A stretch of 64,000 nt of DNA from Klebsiella quasipneumoniae subsp. quasipneumoniae (GTDB taxonomy: Bacteria > Pseudomonadota > Gammaproteobacteria > Enterobacterales > Enterobacteriaceae), in the NCBI RefSeq assembly GCF_020525925.1, contig NZ_CP084876.1, forward strand, positions 248,001 to 312,000, in the 5' to 3' direction. Position 1 is the first letter of the stretch; every line of letters begins with the position of its first letter. Of the stretch, positions 29,686-39,011 are shown piece by piece. The position numbers and the translations under genes were made by a program. The notes beneath the pieces are model-generated. The model saw only the letters and a list, made by a program, of their open reading frames with translations, was not told the DNA's origin and made no database searches.

Positions 29686-30438
29686 GTGAAGATCTGCTTA
29701 ATTGATGAAACGGGCGCCGGAGACGGCGCCTTATCTGTTTTAGCCGCCCGCTGGGGGCTGGAGCAGGATGACGATAACCTGATGGCGCTGGTGCTGACCG
29801 CTGAGCATCTGGAGCTGCGTAAGCGCGATGAGCCCAAACTCGGCGGTATCTTCGTCGATTTCGTCGGCGGGGCGATGGCCCACCGGCGCAAGTTTGGCGG
29901 CGGCCGCGGTGAAGCGGTGGCCAAAGCGGTCGGTATTAAAGGCGATTATCTGCCGGATGTCGTCGATGCCACCGCCGGCCTGGGGCGTGACGCCTTTGTG
30001 CTGGCGTCGGTCGGCTGTCGCGTGCGGATGCTGGAGCGTAATCCGGTGGTCGCCGCGCTGCTCGACGATGGCCTGGCCCGCGGCTATGCCGATGCGGAAA
30101 TCGGCGGCTGGCTGCAGGAGCGGCTGCAGCTGATCCACGCCTCCAGCCTGACGGCGCTGACCGATATTACCCCGCGTCCGCAGGTGGTCTACCTCGACCC
30201 GATGTTCCCGCATAAGCAGAAAAGCGCGCTGGTGAAGAAAGAGATGCGCGTCTTTCAGTCGCTGGTGGGGCCCGATTTAGACGCCGATGGCCTGCTGGCC
30301 CCGGCGCGCCAGCTGGCGACCAAACGGGTGGTGGTGAAGCGCCCGGATTACGCGCCGCCGCTGGCGGAAGTCGCCACGCCGAACGCGGTGGTGACCAAAG
30401 GGCATCGGTTTGATATTTACGCCGGCACGCCGGCGTAA
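29686..30438 (+). CDS. rsmJ: RsmJ, 16S rRNA (guanine1516-N2)-methyltransferase
   Basis: 250 residues from GTG 29686, equal to E. coli RsmJ. It methylates N2 of G1516 in 16S rRNA. The SAM-binding motif [17 protein letters not shown] and the catalytic region YLDPMFPHK are clear. The first residues read (V/M)[14 protein letters not shown]; an earlier ATG at 29644 in frame would run inside prlC and lacks family likeness. The 7-nt gap from the prlC stop suggests translational coupling and joint heat-shock expression. REP-like palindromes follow the gene. Confidence 0.96.
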   Translation: MKICLIDETGAGDGALSVLAARWGLEQDDDNLMALVLTAEHLELRKRDEPKLGGIFVDFVGGAMAHRRKFGGGRGEAVAKAVGIKGDYLPDVVDATAGLGRDAFVLASVGCRVRMLERNPVVAALLDDGLARGYADAEIGGWLQERLQLIHASSLTALTDITPRPQVVYLDPMFPHKQKSALVKKEMRVFQSLVGPDLDADGLLAPARQLATKRVVVKRPDYAPPLAEVATPNAVVTKGHRFDIYAGTPA

Positions 30439-30459
30439 TATTACGCCGTGGTGGTATCT

Positions 30460-30531
30460 CCCGGATAGCGGCGCAACGCGCCTTATCCGGGCTACCGCAT
30501 TGTAGCCCGGCTCAGCGTAGCGCAAGCCGGG
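30460..30531. repeat. Pair of REP-like palindromic elements (BIME-type)
   Basis: Two imperfect palindromes in tandem between rsmJ and dtpB: CCCGGATA (30460-30467) pairs with TATCCGGG (30484-30491), and TAGCCCGGCT pairs with AGCCGGG within about 30503-30531. Both carry the GC-rich REP sequence with internal variable loop. Such elements in convergent 3' regions act as mRNA 3' stabilisers or gyrase sites. Confidence 0.75.
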
Positions 30532-30583
30532 AACCGTAATATTTGAACAAACGGCGCCAGTGCGGATCGGCCATCTTAAACGG

Positions 30584-32056
30584 TTACTCGGCGCTGGCCG
30601 GGGTATTAATCATCCGGTTCAGCCACGGCACCATCAGCGCCATCACCACCGTGACCCCCAGGGTCACCAGGCCAATTTTACTGAACACGCTGGTGTAAAC
30701 GGGCAGCGTCTGCAGCGGGTCGGTGATATTTTCCGGCACCGCGGTGAAGGTCGCCACATAGCCGCCGAGCAGGAACGCGGCGGCCTGGGTCAGGAACCAC
30801 ATCCCCAGAATAAAGCCCATCAGATGCTGCGGCACCAGCGCGGCGACCATCGCCAGCCCCAGGGCGCTGATCAGCAACTCGCCCAGGCTCTGGAACAGAT
30901 AAACCAGCACAATAAACCACGGCGAGGTTAATCCCTGGGCGTCGGCGAACCACATCCCGGCGGCCGCGGCGGTAAGGAAGCCCAGCGCGCAGAGGAACAT
31001 CCCGAGGGTAAATTTCACCGGCATGGTCAGGTCTTTACCCTTGTGGCCGAGATGGGTGTAGATCGCCGCCAGCACCGGGCTGGCCACCACCACCCAGAAG
31101 GGGTTCAGGGCCTGGAAACTGACCGGGTTGATGGTAAAACCCAGGATCTGATGATGGACGTTATTGATGGCGAAGAAGTTCAGCGAGGTCGGCATCTGGG
31201 CGTAGAGAATGTAAAACAGCACCGCCTCGATCATCAGGATAAAGGCGACGAACATTTTGTTGCGCCCGGTTTTATCAAGGCGAAACGCCTCGCGGAAAAA
31301 GAACGCAATGACCACGACCGACAGGACAATCAGCACCAGGTTGGCGATCATCACGTTATGCATCAGCCAGGCGCAGAGAAAAATCATCACCACCGTACCG
31401 GCCAGCACCAGCGCCAGATTGCGCAGGCAGAGGGGGCGATGATCGGGCTCGGAACCAATCTCTTTCACCATCCCGCGGCAGGCGAGGTAGACCAGCAGCG
31501 CGATAATCAGCCCCGCGCCGCACAGGTTATAGGTCACCGCGTAGCCAAACTTTTCCGCGATCACCGGCGCCAGCGACAGCGACAGCAGCGAACCGATGTT
31601 TATCGACATATAAAACAGGGTAAACGCCCCGTCGAGACGGGCATCCTTCGGCGGATAGCATTTTGACAGCAGGCTCGCCGGGTTGGCTTTAAACAAACCG
31701 TTGCCGACGGCGATGGTGCCGAGGGCGATAAAGATCAGCTGCGGTTTCAGCAGCGACATCCCGGTCATAAAGTAGCCGATGGCCAGCACAATCGCGCCGA
31801 GCACCAGCGTGCGTTTGGTCCCCAGCAGATGGTCGCCCACGTAGCCGCCGATGGAGATCAGCCCGTAAACCAGCGCCGCGAAGGCGCCGAAGGTGATAAA
31901 GGCCTGTTCCTGAGAGAAGCCCAACTGTTTAACAAAGAAGACCGCCAGGATCCCCTGAACGCCGTAATAGCCAAAACGTTCCCAGAGCTCCACAAAGAAG
32001 ATCATAAAGAACGGACGAGGTTGCTGCAGCAAGCCCGTAGGTGCAGTTGTATTCAT
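30584..32056 (-). CDS. dtpB: DtpB, proton-dependent di-/tripeptide permease (POT family)
   Basis: 490 residues with about fourteen membrane segments. The POT motif ExxERF appears as [10 protein letters not shown], followed by the [13 protein letters not shown] loop, and the sequence follows E. coli DtpB (489 residues). It imports di- and tripeptides with protons. ATG 32056 gives [16 protein letters not shown]; the frame is open for 81 nt upstream without family likeness. The gene is convergent with rsmJ, with REP elements between. The upstream gap of 255 nt to uspA holds only the uspA terminator as a recognisable feature. Confidence 0.96.
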   Translation of the reverse strand: MNTTAPTGLLQQPRPFFMIFFVELWERFGYYGVQGILAVFFVKQLGFSQEQAFITFGAFAALVYGLISIGGYVGDHLLGTKRTLVLGAIVLAIGYFMTGMSLLKPQLIFIALGTIAVGNGLFKANPASLLSKCYPPKDARLDGAFTLFYMSINIGSLLSLSLAPVIAEKFGYAVTYNLCGAGLIIALLVYLACRGMVKEIGSEPDHRPLCLRNLALVLAGTVVMIFLCAWLMHNVMIANLVLIVLSVVVIAFFFREAFRLDKTGRNKMFVAFILMIEAVLFYILYAQMPTSLNFFAINNVHHQILGFTINPVSFQALNPFWVVVASPVLAAIYTHLGHKGKDLTMPVKFTLGMFLCALGFLTAAAAGMWFADAQGLTSPWFIVLVYLFQSLGELLISALGLAMVAALVPQHLMGFILGMWFLTQAAAFLLGGYVATFTAVPENITDPLQTLPVYTSVFSKIGLVTLGVTVVMALMVPWLNRMINTPASAE

Positions 32057-32269
32057 ATTCCTTCGCCTTGTATTACTTTCCCAAAAAGTATGAACGCGTA
32101 TGCCAGAACGCGCCGAAAATGTCTGATAACTCGCCATGCTGCGGTTATTGGCTTATTGAATAGATTATTATATAGATGTTTTAGTGAATAACTGGTTGAT
32201 CACACTAATTGAATGGCTTGTTTATGGAGTTAAGCTCTATTGTCTGGCGAGGCGGAAGCGAAAATAAAA

Positions 32270-32289
32270 ACGCCCGCAGCGGCGGGCGT
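32270..32289 (-). terminator. Intrinsic terminator of uspA
   Basis: 8-bp stem ACGCCCGC / GCGGGCGT, 4-nt loop, followed on the minus strand by TTTTTATTTT. It lies 22 nt after the uspA stop. Confidence 0.9.
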
Positions 32290-32311
32290 CTGGCATGACA
32301 CAACGGGACGG

Positions 32312-32749
32312 TTATTCGTCTTCTTCGTCGCGTAGCGGGACAATCAGCATGTCGACATGGACGGTGTTGATCAGCTGACGGGCAGAGGACATCAGCTTGC
32401 TCCAGAAGTCCTGATGGTGGCCGCAGACCACCAGGTCCATATCATATTTTTTAATCGCATCGACCAGCACCTGGCCCAGGTCGCCGCTGCCGCTCAGGGT
32501 CTCGGTGATCGGGTAGCCGGCGTTGGTCGAGAGCTCGGTCAGCGCGTGATGGGTCTCTTCGGAGATGCGTTTTTGCATGTCGCCGAGGTTCACGTCAATC
32601 AGCCCGGTGTAGAGGTCGGAGTAATTCACATCCACGTGGATCAGGGAGACTTTCGCGTTATACGGGCGGGCCATAGAAACGGCTTTTTCAACCAGTACTT
32701 TACTCTCCGGGGACAGGTCTACTGCAATCAGAATATGTTTGTAAGCCAT
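32312..32749 (-). CDS. uspA: UspA, universal stress protein A
   Basis: 145 residues, single Usp domain, nearly identical to E. coli UspA (144). It is a cytoplasmic dimer induced by growth arrest and many stresses. UspA lacks the Gly-rich ATP loop of UspFG-type proteins, and I see no G-2x-G-9x-G(S/T) here. ATG 32749 follows GGAGTAAC. A sigma-70 promoter candidate lies about 135-160 nt upstream (32884-32910), and a strong terminator closes a monocistronic unit. It is divergent from uspB. Confidence 0.97.
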   Translation of the reverse strand: MAYKHILIAVDLSPESKVLVEKAVSMARPYNAKVSLIHVDVNYSDLYTGLIDVNLGDMQKRISEETHHALTELSTNAGYPITETLSGSGDLGQVLVDAIKKYDMDLVVCGHHQDFWSKLMSSARQLINTVHVDMLIVPLRDEEDE

Positions 32750-32883
32750 AGTGTTACTCCTTCCATAAGTTTGTCGATGACCATTGGACCTGACAGCTGG
32801 CGCTGCCGTTTCGCCCGCGTCCTGCGTGCTACATTCGCGGGAGGGTAGCCTTTAAGGACTTCATTGTAGAAGATATTTCTTAC

Positions 32884-32910
32884 CTTATAGCGCCCCCCGC
32901 ACTCCGTCAA
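32884..32910 (-). promoter_or_regulatory. Candidate sigma-70 promoter of uspA
   Basis: On the minus strand TTGACG (32910-32905), a 15-nt GC-rich spacer and TATAAG (32889-32884). The spacer is short, typical of a stringently or activator-controlled promoter. It sits in the 382-nt divergent uspA/uspB region; between it and uspA is a long 5' leader without an ORF I would support. Confidence 0.55.
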
Positions 32911-32999
32911 TGCACTGGGTTCACCTAAAAGTTAAACAAATTTATCCGTCTTACGTATTGATAACGAATAACCTTGTGGTAAAAAAATTAATGGATCTC

Positions 33000-33006
33000 C
33001 TACACT
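33000..33006 (+). promoter_or_regulatory. Candidate sigma-S -10 element of uspB
   Basis: CTACACT is the extended -10 favoured by RpoS, followed by AT-rich ATTTAATG, about 126 nt before the uspB start. uspB is known as an RpoS-dependent gene in E. coli. The leader in between contains a long GC-rich imperfect repeat near the ribosome site (GGAGGAGG). Confidence 0.6.
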
Positions 33007-33131
33007 ATTTAATGAGCCGGTCGGAAAAATAAATGTGATCGGAATCGCACTCTTTACGGTATTGTCGTCGGTTATTTGGGGAGCGGTAGCCGCGGAGGGT
33101 TTCTCCGTGGGCGGGTCGCCGGGGAGGAGGT

Positions 33132-33467
33132 ATGATCAGCACTATTGCGCTGTTTTGGGCCCTGTGTGTCGTTTGTGTGGTGAATATGGCACGCTACTTC
33201 TCATCGTTGCGTGCATTATTGGTTGTGCTACGTGGTTGCGATCCCTTGCTCTATCAGTACGTCGATGGCGGCGGCTTTTTTACCTCGCACGGGCAGCCCA
33301 GCAAACAGATGCGCCTGGTGTGGTATATCTATGCCCAGCGCTACCGTGACCATCATGACGATGAATTTATTCGTCGCTGCGAACGTGTTCGTCGCCAGTT
33401 TATTCTGACCAGCGCCCTGTGCGGCCTGGTGGTGGTGAGCCTGATTGCGTTGATGATCTGGCACTGA
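33132..33467 (+). CDS. uspB: UspB, universal stress protein B (inner membrane)
   Basis: 111 residues, the exact E. coli length. Two membrane helices (about 4-24 and 90-108) enclose a basic, His-rich soluble loop ([22 protein letters not shown]). It is a stationary-phase membrane protein linked to ethanol tolerance; its biochemical role is unknown. ATG 33132 is preceded by GGGAGGAGG. Overlapping frames starting at 33035 and 33211 are out-of-phase shadows. It ends at a strong terminator shared with the convergent pitA. Confidence 0.95.
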   Translation: MISTIALFWALCVVCVVNMARYFSSLRALLVVLRGCDPLLYQYVDGGGFFTSHGQPSKQMRLVWYIYAQRYRDHHDDEFIRRCERVRRQFILTSALCGLVVVSLIALMIWH

Positions 33468-33488
33468 CGGCATCTTCGGGATAAAAAA

Positions 33489-33510
33489 ACGGGCCAGCAA
33501 GCTGGCCCGT
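33489..33510. terminator. Bidirectional intrinsic terminator between uspB and pitA
   Basis: Perfect stem ACGGGCCAGC / GCTGGCCCGT with a 2-nt nominal loop. An A-run on the left and a T-run on the right serve both convergent genes. Confidence 0.92.
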
Positions 33511-33526
33511 TTTGAACGAATAACGC

Positions 33527-35023
33527 TTAAATCAGCTTCAGGGAGAGCCAGTAAAGGACGCCTGAAAGGATAATCGCTGCCGGCAGGGTCAGCACCCAGG
33601 CCATCAGAATGCTCGTCACCGTCTTTTTCTGCAGACCACCGCCATCCACCAGCATCGTCCCCGCTACCGAGGAGGAGAGTACGTGGGTTGTGGAGACCGG
33701 CATCCCGGTGTAGCTCGCCAGACCGATAGACACCGCCGCGGTCATCTGCGCCGACATCCCCTGAGCGTAGGTCATGCCCTTCTTACCAATCTTCTCACCG
33801 ATAGTGGTCGCCACGCGGCGCCAGCCGATCATGGTGCCAATACCCAGCGCCAGCGCGACCGCCATGATAATCCAGATTGGCGCGTACTCGATGGTGCTCA
33901 GCATATCGGTTTTCAGTTTCTTCAGCAGACGCTGGTCGTCAGCGCTCACGTCCGGCAGTTTCGCCACTTTGTCGGTGGTGTCGGAGATGCAGAGCATGAT
34001 GCGACGCAGCTGGCCGCGCTGTTCCGGTTTTAGCGACTCGTAGTTCTCAACGCCGGTCAGCATGGTCTTCACGCGGTCAAGGGCGTTGATGGTGTTCGCC
34101 GGATGACAATGAAACTCGCCGTTGGCCGCGGTATTGGTGTCCGGAGAGGGAACCAGCTGGTCAACGCCGGTGGCTTTCTTCAGCAGGTCAGGGCGCTGCT
34201 GGAAGAAGGTTTCCACGTTGTTGACCGCATCGCGGGTACGGGTGATTTCGTAACCGGAGGCGTTCATATTCACCACGAAGCCCGCCGGGGCGACGCCGAT
34301 CAGGACCAGCATCACCAGACCAATGCCTTTCTGTCCATCGTTAGCGCCGTGAGAGAACGACACGCCGATAGCGGACAGGATCAGGGCGATACGGGTCCAG
34401 AACGGCGGCTTTTTCTTGCCGTCTTTCTTTTCACGCTCCGCTGGGGTCAGGTGGATACGCGCCCGTTTCTTGGTGCCGCTCCAGTAGCGACGCAGCAGGA
34501 AAATCAGGCCGCCCGCGATCACCAGGCCGACGATAGGCGAGATAATCAGCGATCCAAAAATGCCGATGACTTTCGGGATATTCAGCGCGTCAACGACCGA
34601 CGTACCGGTCATTAAGGCATTGGTGAGACCGATCCCGATGATAGCGCCGATCAGCGTATGGGAACTGGATGCCGGCAGGCCGAAGTACCAGGTGCCGAGG
34701 TTCCAGATGATCGCCGCCAGCAGCATAGAGAACACCATGGCGAGGCCATGTGCGGAACCCATGTTAAGCAGCAGATCGGTCGGCAGCATATGCACGATGG
34801 CATAGGCTACGCTGAGACCCCCCAGCAGAACGCCGAAGAAGTTGAAGAGCGCCGCCATCGCCACAGCGAGCTGTGAGCGCATAGCGCGAGTGTAGATAAC
34901 CGTAGCCACCGCGTTTGCGGTATCATGGAAACCGTTAATCGCTTCGTAAAACAGTACAAAAGCTAAAGCAAGCAATAATAATAGTCCGGTATGTAAATCC
35001 AGACCGGCAAATAAATGTAGCAT
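33527..35023 (-). CDS. pitA: PitA, low-affinity inorganic phosphate (metal phosphate) transporter
   Basis: 498 residues, E. coli PitA-like (499). PiT-family duplicated motifs are present: [11 protein letters not shown] near the N-terminus and [12 protein letters not shown] in the second half; ten or so membrane segments with a hydrophilic central loop (about 250-370) that is the least conserved part. It moves neutral metal-phosphate complexes with protons and also brings in Zn and other divalent metals. ATG 35023 gives [13 protein letters not shown]. It is divergent from yhiN, with 229 nt between the starts. Confidence 0.97.
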   Translation of the reverse strand: MLHLFAGLDLHTGLLLLLALAFVLFYEAINGFHDTANAVATVIYTRAMRSQLAVAMAALFNFFGVLLGGLSVAYAIVHMLPTDLLLNMGSAHGLAMVFSMLLAAIIWNLGTWYFGLPASSSHTLIGAIIGIGLTNALMTGTSVVDALNIPKVIGIFGSLIISPIVGLVIAGGLIFLLRRYWSGTKKRARIHLTPAEREKKDGKKKPPFWTRIALILSAIGVSFSHGANDGQKGIGLVMLVLIGVAPAGFVVNMNASGYEITRTRDAVNNVETFFQQRPDLLKKATGVDQLVPSPDTNTAANGEFHCHPANTINALDRVKTMLTGVENYESLKPEQRGQLRRIMLCISDTTDKVAKLPDVSADDQRLLKKLKTDMLSTIEYAPIWIIMAVALALGIGTMIGWRRVATTIGEKIGKKGMTYAQGMSAQMTAAVSIGLASYTGMPVSTTHVLSSSVAGTMLVDGGGLQKKTVTSILMAWVLTLPAAIILSGVLYWLSLKLI

Positions 35024-35252
35024 AGGACGTTACGCCATTTTGAGGACATGAACGCGGCGCATTATCAGTGACTTTAGCGGCGCGGGCAAAGTGAAATATA
35101 GACTTTTTTTGATTTTCTTCCTGTTTAGGTTTTACCCTGTTGGGAGTAATCCTATATCTTTCAATGATGTATCTAATGCGGGATTTTTCCCGCTGGTGTG
35201 ACCAGAGTGAAATATTTACAAAACCCGACAATTGGGGAACGAGGAATGCGCT

Positions 35253-36446
35253 GTGGAAAGGTTTGATGCCATTGTCGTTGGCGCCGGAGCGGCGGGAATG
35301 TTTTGCGCAGCGCAGGCGGGGCAGCTCGGCTGTCGCGTTCTGCTGCTCGACAACGGCAAAAAGCCGGGGCGAAAAATTCTGATGTCCGGCGGCGGTCGCT
35401 GCAACTTTACCAATATGTATGTTGAGCCGGCGGCCTATTTGAGCCAAAACCCGCATTTTTGCAAATCTGCCCTGGCGCGCTACACCCAGTGGGACTTTAT
35501 CGAGCTGGTCGGCAAATATGGCATCGCCTGGCATGAGAAAACCCTCGGTCAGCTGTTTTGCGATGATTCGGCGGAACAGATCGTCAATCTGTTGCTGGCG
35601 GAATGCGAAAAGGGCGGTGTGCAGATCCGCCTGCGCAGCGAAATCCTCAGCGTCGAGCACGACGAGCAAGGCTACCGGCTCCAGGTGAACGGCGAAACGC
35701 TGGCGACCAAAAAGCTGGTGATCGCCTCCGGCGGCTTGTCGATGCCGGGCCTTGGCGCCTCGCCGTTCGGCTATAAAATCGCCGAACAGTTCGGCCTGAA
35801 GGTGCTGCCGACCCGTGCGGGTCTGGTGCCGTTTACCCTGCACAAGCCGCTGCTTGAGCAGCTGCAGGTTCTCTCCGGCGTCTCGGTGCCGTCGACCATC
35901 ACCGCCGAGAACGGCACCCTGTTCCGCGAAAATCTGTTGTTCACCCATCGCGGCCTTTCCGGACCTGCGGTGCTGCAAATTTCCAGCTACTGGCAGCCCG
36001 GCGAGTTCGTCACCGTGAATCTGCTGCCGGACTGCAATCTTGAAGACTTCCTTAACGAGCAGCGCGGCGCGCATCCCAACCAGAGCCTGAAAAACACCCT
36101 CGCGATGCAGTTGCCGAAGCGGCTGGTGGAGTGCCTGCAGCAGCTGGGGCAAATTCCTGATGTCACGCTGAAGCAGCTGAACGTTCGCGACCAGCAGGCG
36201 CTGGTGGAGACGCTGACCGCCTGGCGCGTGCAGCCGAACGGCACCGAAGGCTACCGGACGGCGGAGGTGACCCTCGGCGGCGTGGACACCAATGAGCTCT
36301 CGTCGCGTACTATGGAGGCGCGCAAGGCGCCGGGCCTCTACTTTATCGGCGAAGTGATGGACGTCACCGGCTGGCTCGGCGGGTATAACTTCCAGTGGGC
36401 GTGGTCAAGCGCCTGGGCCTGCGCGCAGGCGCTGGTGGACGCTTAA
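35253..36446 (+). CDS. yhiN: YhiN, HI0933-family flavoprotein
   Basis: 397 residues from GTG 35253, chosen because GAGGA lies 7 nt upstream and ERFDAIVVGAG is the family N-terminus; the frame is open to 35232. The N-terminal FAD motif VGAGAAGMFCAAQAG, the GGGRCNFTN motif and the C-terminal FIGEVMDVTGWLGGYN motif place it in the BaiN/HI0933 NAD(P)/FAD oxidoreductase family. Its reaction is unknown; a relative in gut bacteria (BaiN) acts in bile-acid chemistry, which need not apply here. It is convergent with the mgtE-like gene. Confidence 0.92.
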   Translation: MERFDAIVVGAGAAGMFCAAQAGQLGCRVLLLDNGKKPGRKILMSGGGRCNFTNMYVEPAAYLSQNPHFCKSALARYTQWDFIELVGKYGIAWHEKTLGQLFCDDSAEQIVNLLLAECEKGGVQIRLRSEILSVEHDEQGYRLQVNGETLATKKLVIASGGLSMPGLGASPFGYKIAEQFGLKVLPTRAGLVPFTLHKPLLEQLQVLSGVSVPSTITAENGTLFRENLLFTHRGLSGPAVLQISSYWQPGEFVTVNLLPDCNLEDFLNEQRGAHPNQSLKNTLAMQLPKRLVECLQQLGQIPDVTLKQLNVRDQQALVETLTAWRVQPNGTEGYRTAEVTLGGVDTNELSSRTMEARKAPGLYFIGEVMDVTGWLGGYNFQWAWSSAWACAQALVDA

Positions 36447-36453
36447 ACTAAGG

Positions 36454-36476
36454 GCCCGGGCATTCGGCGCCCGGGC
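36454..36476. terminator. Bidirectional hairpin between yhiN and mgtE
   Basis: 8-bp stem GCCCGGGC / GCCCGGGC with a 7-nt loop, 7 nt after the yhiN stop and 7 nt before the mgtE stop. No T-run. Confidence 0.6.
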
Positions 36477-36483
36477 GTGTAGG

Positions 36484-37497
36484 TTAGTTCAACCCAAGAA
36501 AATACTGGGCGATTTTGAAATAGATGATCAGTCCGGTGCCATCGATCAGCGTGGCGATAAACGGCGCGGAAACCACCGCCGGGTCGATGCCGATCCGTTT
36601 AAGCACCATCGGGATGACCGACGAGACAATCGCGCTCCACAGGGTAATGCATACCAGCGTCAGGCTGACGATCAGCGTGATTTCCATGCCGATGCCCATC
36701 ATCCAGGCGCGCAGGCAGCCCGCCAGCCCCAGCGTTAAGGCAATCAGAAACGAGGTCGATACCTCTTTGCGGATCACCCGCCCCATATCTCGCAGCCGTA
36801 CTTCTCCCAGCGCCATCGAGCGCACCAGCGTCGAGGTGATCTGCGTTCCGCTGTTGCCGCCGGTACCGATGAGCAGCGGAATAAAGAAGGCCAGCGCGAT
36901 GGCCGATTCCAGCGCCTCTTCAAAATGCTGCAGCACGCTGCTGGTGTAGGCTTCGGCCACGAACAGCAGCAGCAGCCACACCGAGCGTTTCTTCCACAGC
37001 GTCCAGGGGCTGATGTCCAGATACGGTTTTTCCAGCGGCAGGGTCGCCCCCTGCAGCTGGGCGTCCTCGGTGACGTCATCCTCCAGCAGATGGGCGATCT
37101 CCTTTTCCATCAGGCAGCCGACCAGCTCGCCTTTATCGACGACGGGAACCAGGTCGAGGCCGCGCTCGTTGAGCTCGGCTATCACCTGCGGGCGTTCATC
37201 GTCAGGTTTGACGCGGAACAGGCAGCTGTCCATCAGGTAGCGGATAGACTGCCCGACATCCCCTTCCTGCAGTAGCTTTTTGACCGACAGGCTGCCGCGC
37301 AGCTTCTTGCCGGCGACCACAAACACCTGGCCGGGAATATCATCGCTGGTGAGCTGTGAGATAAAGTGCTCCCGCGCCTCATGGACGCTGAGATGTTCCT
37401 GCAGCGTAATAAAGTCGGTACGCATGTACTGGGCGATGGCATCGCCGTCGAAGCCAGAGGTCGCCTGATGGGCGGCGCAGAGTTGAATGGAAGACAT
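36484..37497 (-). CDS. mgtE: Short MgtE-type Mg2+ transporter
   Basis: 337 residues, shorter than canonical MgtE (about 450). The N-terminal MgtE_N superhelical domain is missing. Residues about 25-140 form two CBS domains (LQEHLSVHEAREHFISQL; DLVPVVDKGELVGCLMEKEI), and about 165-337 the five-helix pore domain with GGNSGTQITSTLVRSMALGE and the family Asp in DPAVVSAPFIATLIDGTG. It should be a Mg2+ channel/transporter in the inner membrane. It is preceded by an M-box magnesium riboswitch, which agrees with this role. The SD (ATAGGGA) lies in a predicted hairpin. It is absent from E. coli K-12 at this place. Confidence 0.88.
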   Translation of the reverse strand: MSSIQLCAAHQATSGFDGDAIAQYMRTDFITLQEHLSVHEAREHFISQLTSDDIPGQVFVVAGKKLRGSLSVKKLLQEGDVGQSIRYLMDSCLFRVKPDDERPQVIAELNERGLDLVPVVDKGELVGCLMEKEIAHLLEDDVTEDAQLQGATLPLEKPYLDISPWTLWKKRSVWLLLLFVAEAYTSSVLQHFEEALESAIALAFFIPLLIGTGGNSGTQITSTLVRSMALGEVRLRDMGRVIRKEVSTSFLIALTLGLAGCLRAWMMGIGMEITLIVSLTLVCITLWSAIVSSVIPMVLKRIGIDPAVVSAPFIATLIDGTGLIIYFKIAQYFLGLN

Positions 37498-37506
37498 GAT
37501 TAAAAT

Positions 37507-37530
37507 CCCTATAAAAAATCACTCATAGGG
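37507..37530 (-). promoter_or_regulatory. Hairpin masking the mgtE ribosome-binding site
   Basis: On the minus strand, CCCTAT (37530-37525) can pair with ATAGGG (37512-37507) that contains the Shine-Dalgarno sequence 9 nt before the ATG. It lies between the M-box aptamer and the start codon, in the position of an expression platform. No T-run follows, so translational rather than transcriptional control is inferred. Confidence 0.55.
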
Positions 37531-37560
37531 GCGAACAAGACAGGGTTAGCGCAGGCAGAT

Positions 37561-37733
37561 CCCTACGTCCTGGTTTTAGCACTGCATAACGTATCTGTAC
37601 GGTCATGACCGCCAGAAGTTACCTTGGCAACACCTTGATTCGATGGAAGCCTGTATTTCCCTGAGTGGTCTCTCTCGATACCAACAGGGCGGTAACTTGT
37701 ATTTATGCAGGAGCCTCGCCATAACGAGATCGT
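37561..37733 (-). ncRNA. M-box (ykoK) Mg2+ riboswitch aptamer
   Basis: Read on the minus strand, the leader of mgtE contains the M-box landmarks in order: GAGGCTCCTGCATA, then GTTACCGCCC, GAGAGACC, an internal AAGGTG, and the closing TATGCAGTGCTAAAACC. The TGCATA near the 5' side pairs with TATGCA near the 3' side to close the element, as in the B. subtilis mgtE leader I compared from memory. The M-box senses intracellular Mg2+ and shuts off magnesium transporters when Mg2+ is plentiful. The gene downstream is an MgtE protein, which supports the call. Confidence 0.88.
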
Positions 37734-37787
37734 TAAATGAGGCGCCATTATTGGCGAAGAGGGATAATTCACAAAGCGTATAGTTTA

Positions 37788-37816
37788 GGTGGTTTATCAA
37801 CTGTTGATAAACCACC
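37788..37816. terminator. Perfect 13-bp palindrome between nikR and the M-box
   Basis: GGTGGTTTATCAA, CTG loop, TTGATAAACCACC. It lies 18 nt beyond the nikR stop, so it is probably the 3' end hairpin of the nik transcript, though no T-run follows on that strand. An operator or structural role is the alternative. Confidence 0.5.
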
Positions 37817-37833
37817 CACTCATTTTCAAATAG

Positions 37834-38232
37834 TTAATCATCCGCTAAACACTGCAAATGCCCATGGCGCACACCGCGCTGGGCAATCACGTCGTCGGCA
37901 AAATGCTGCACCTCGGCCATGTCTCCCTTCAGCACCGCAATCTCCAGGCAGTCGTCATGGCTGATATGCACATGCAGCGTGGCGACGGAGAGATCGTGAT
38001 GATGATGCTGGGTGGCCACCAGCCGGCTCGCCAGTTCGCGTTTTTCATGCTCGTAGACATATGACAGGACGGCATAACCGCGCCGCGGCTCCGACGGCGC
38101 GGGATCCTGGTTGAGGGCGTCGCGCAGAATATCGCGTACCGCCTCCGAACGGTTGTGGTAGCCGCGGCGGGTGCTGAGCGCATCGAGAGCGGCCAGCAGG
38201 TCATCATCAAGGGTCAGGGTTACGCGCTGCAT
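37834..38232 (-). CDS. nikR: NikR, nickel-responsive repressor of nikABCDE
   Basis: 132 residues. The ribbon-helix-helix DNA-binding domain occupies residues 1-45 ([13 protein letters not shown]...[14 protein letters not shown]). The C-terminal ACT-like domain keeps the high-affinity nickel ligands at the E. coli positions: His76, His87, His89 and Cys95. With nickel bound it represses the nik operon; its exact operator is present upstream of nikA (43139-43166). ATG 38232 overlaps the 3' end of nikE by 13 nt, so it is co-transcribed; the frame continues upstream within nikE as a shadow. Confidence 0.97.
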   Translation of the reverse strand: MQRVTLTLDDDLLAALDALSTRRGYHNRSEAVRDILRDALNQDPAPSEPRRGYAVLSYVYEHEKRELASRLVATQHHHHDLSVATLHVHISHDDCLEIAVLKGDMAEVQHFADDVIAQRGVRHGHLQCLADD

Positions 38233-39011
38233 GGCATGGCCTCGTTGAGCAGAGTGGCAGGAAAAGGTGGCAGCACCGCCTGCTGGAGCGTCTGTCCGGC
38301 AGGGGAGCGCAGGCGCAGCGGTAGACTGACCGTTGCGGTTTCGACGATGCGTCCGTGCTCCATCACCAGCACCCGCTGGCAAAAGCGCTCCACCAGCCGC
38401 AGGTCGTGGGTAATGAACAGGCAGGCGGTGCCAAACCGGGCCTGCAGGCGCTTCAGCAGGGCGATAATCTCCGCCTGCAGCAGCAGATCGAGATTCGAGA
38501 CCGCTTCATCCAGGATCAACAGCTGCGGCCGCACCGCCAGGGCGCGAGCCAGGCAGACGCGCTGCAGCTGTCCGCCGCTGAGCTGTGCCGGGCGTTTATC
38601 GAGCAGCGTCGTGGAAAGGTCGACCGCGTGCAGCATCTCTTCCACCCGCCATGCGCGTTCCTCGCGCGACAAGCGGAACAGATGGCGCAGCGGCTCGCTG
38701 ACGATCTCGCGCACCGTTTTGCGCGGATTCACCGCGCTGAAGGCGTCCTGAAACACCAGCTGAATATCACGGCGGAAGGCGCCGACGGCCTCGCCCTTCA
38801 GGGCGGTCAGCGGTGTGCCGCGCCAGACAATATCGCCGTGCTGCGGCGTTTCCAGGCCCACCAGCATCCGCGCCAGGGTGCTCTTGCCGCAGCCGCTGCG
38901 CCCGAGCAGGGCCACCGTTTCGCCGGGGGCGATGGCGAGTTGGATCTCGTGCAGGACCCTGCCGTGGTGGGGGTAATTGTGGCTCACCCCGTTGACGCTG
39001 AGTAAATTCAT
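38220..39011 (-). CDS. nikE: NikE, nickel ABC transporter ATPase
   Basis: 263 residues. Walker A is GRSGCGKST, the ABC signature LSGGQLQRV, Walker [13 protein letters not shown] and the switch His in ITHDLRLV. It pairs with NikD to drive nickel import. ATG 39011 ([13 protein letters not shown]) overlaps the nikD stop by 4 nt. The frame is open to 39107 within nikD, which I rejected. The protein ends a little earlier than E. coli NikE (268). Confidence 0.96.
   Translation of the reverse strand: MNLLSVNGVSHNYPHHGRVLHEIQLAIAPGETVALLGRSGCGKSTLARMLVGLETPQHGDIVWRGTPLTALKGEAVGAFRRDIQLVFQDAFSAVNPRKTVREIVSEPLRHLFRLSREERAWRVEEMLHAVDLSTTLLDKRPAQLSGGQLQRVCLARALAVRPQLLILDEAVSNLDLLLQAEIIALLKRLQARFGTACLFITHDLRLVERFCQRVLVMEHGRIVETATVSLPLRLRSPAGQTLQQAVLPPFPATLLNEAMPCSA

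Noticed and set aside
33035..33349. 104-codon frame overlapping uspB
   Set aside because: Out of phase with uspB, Cys/Arg/Leu-rich and without a ribosome site.
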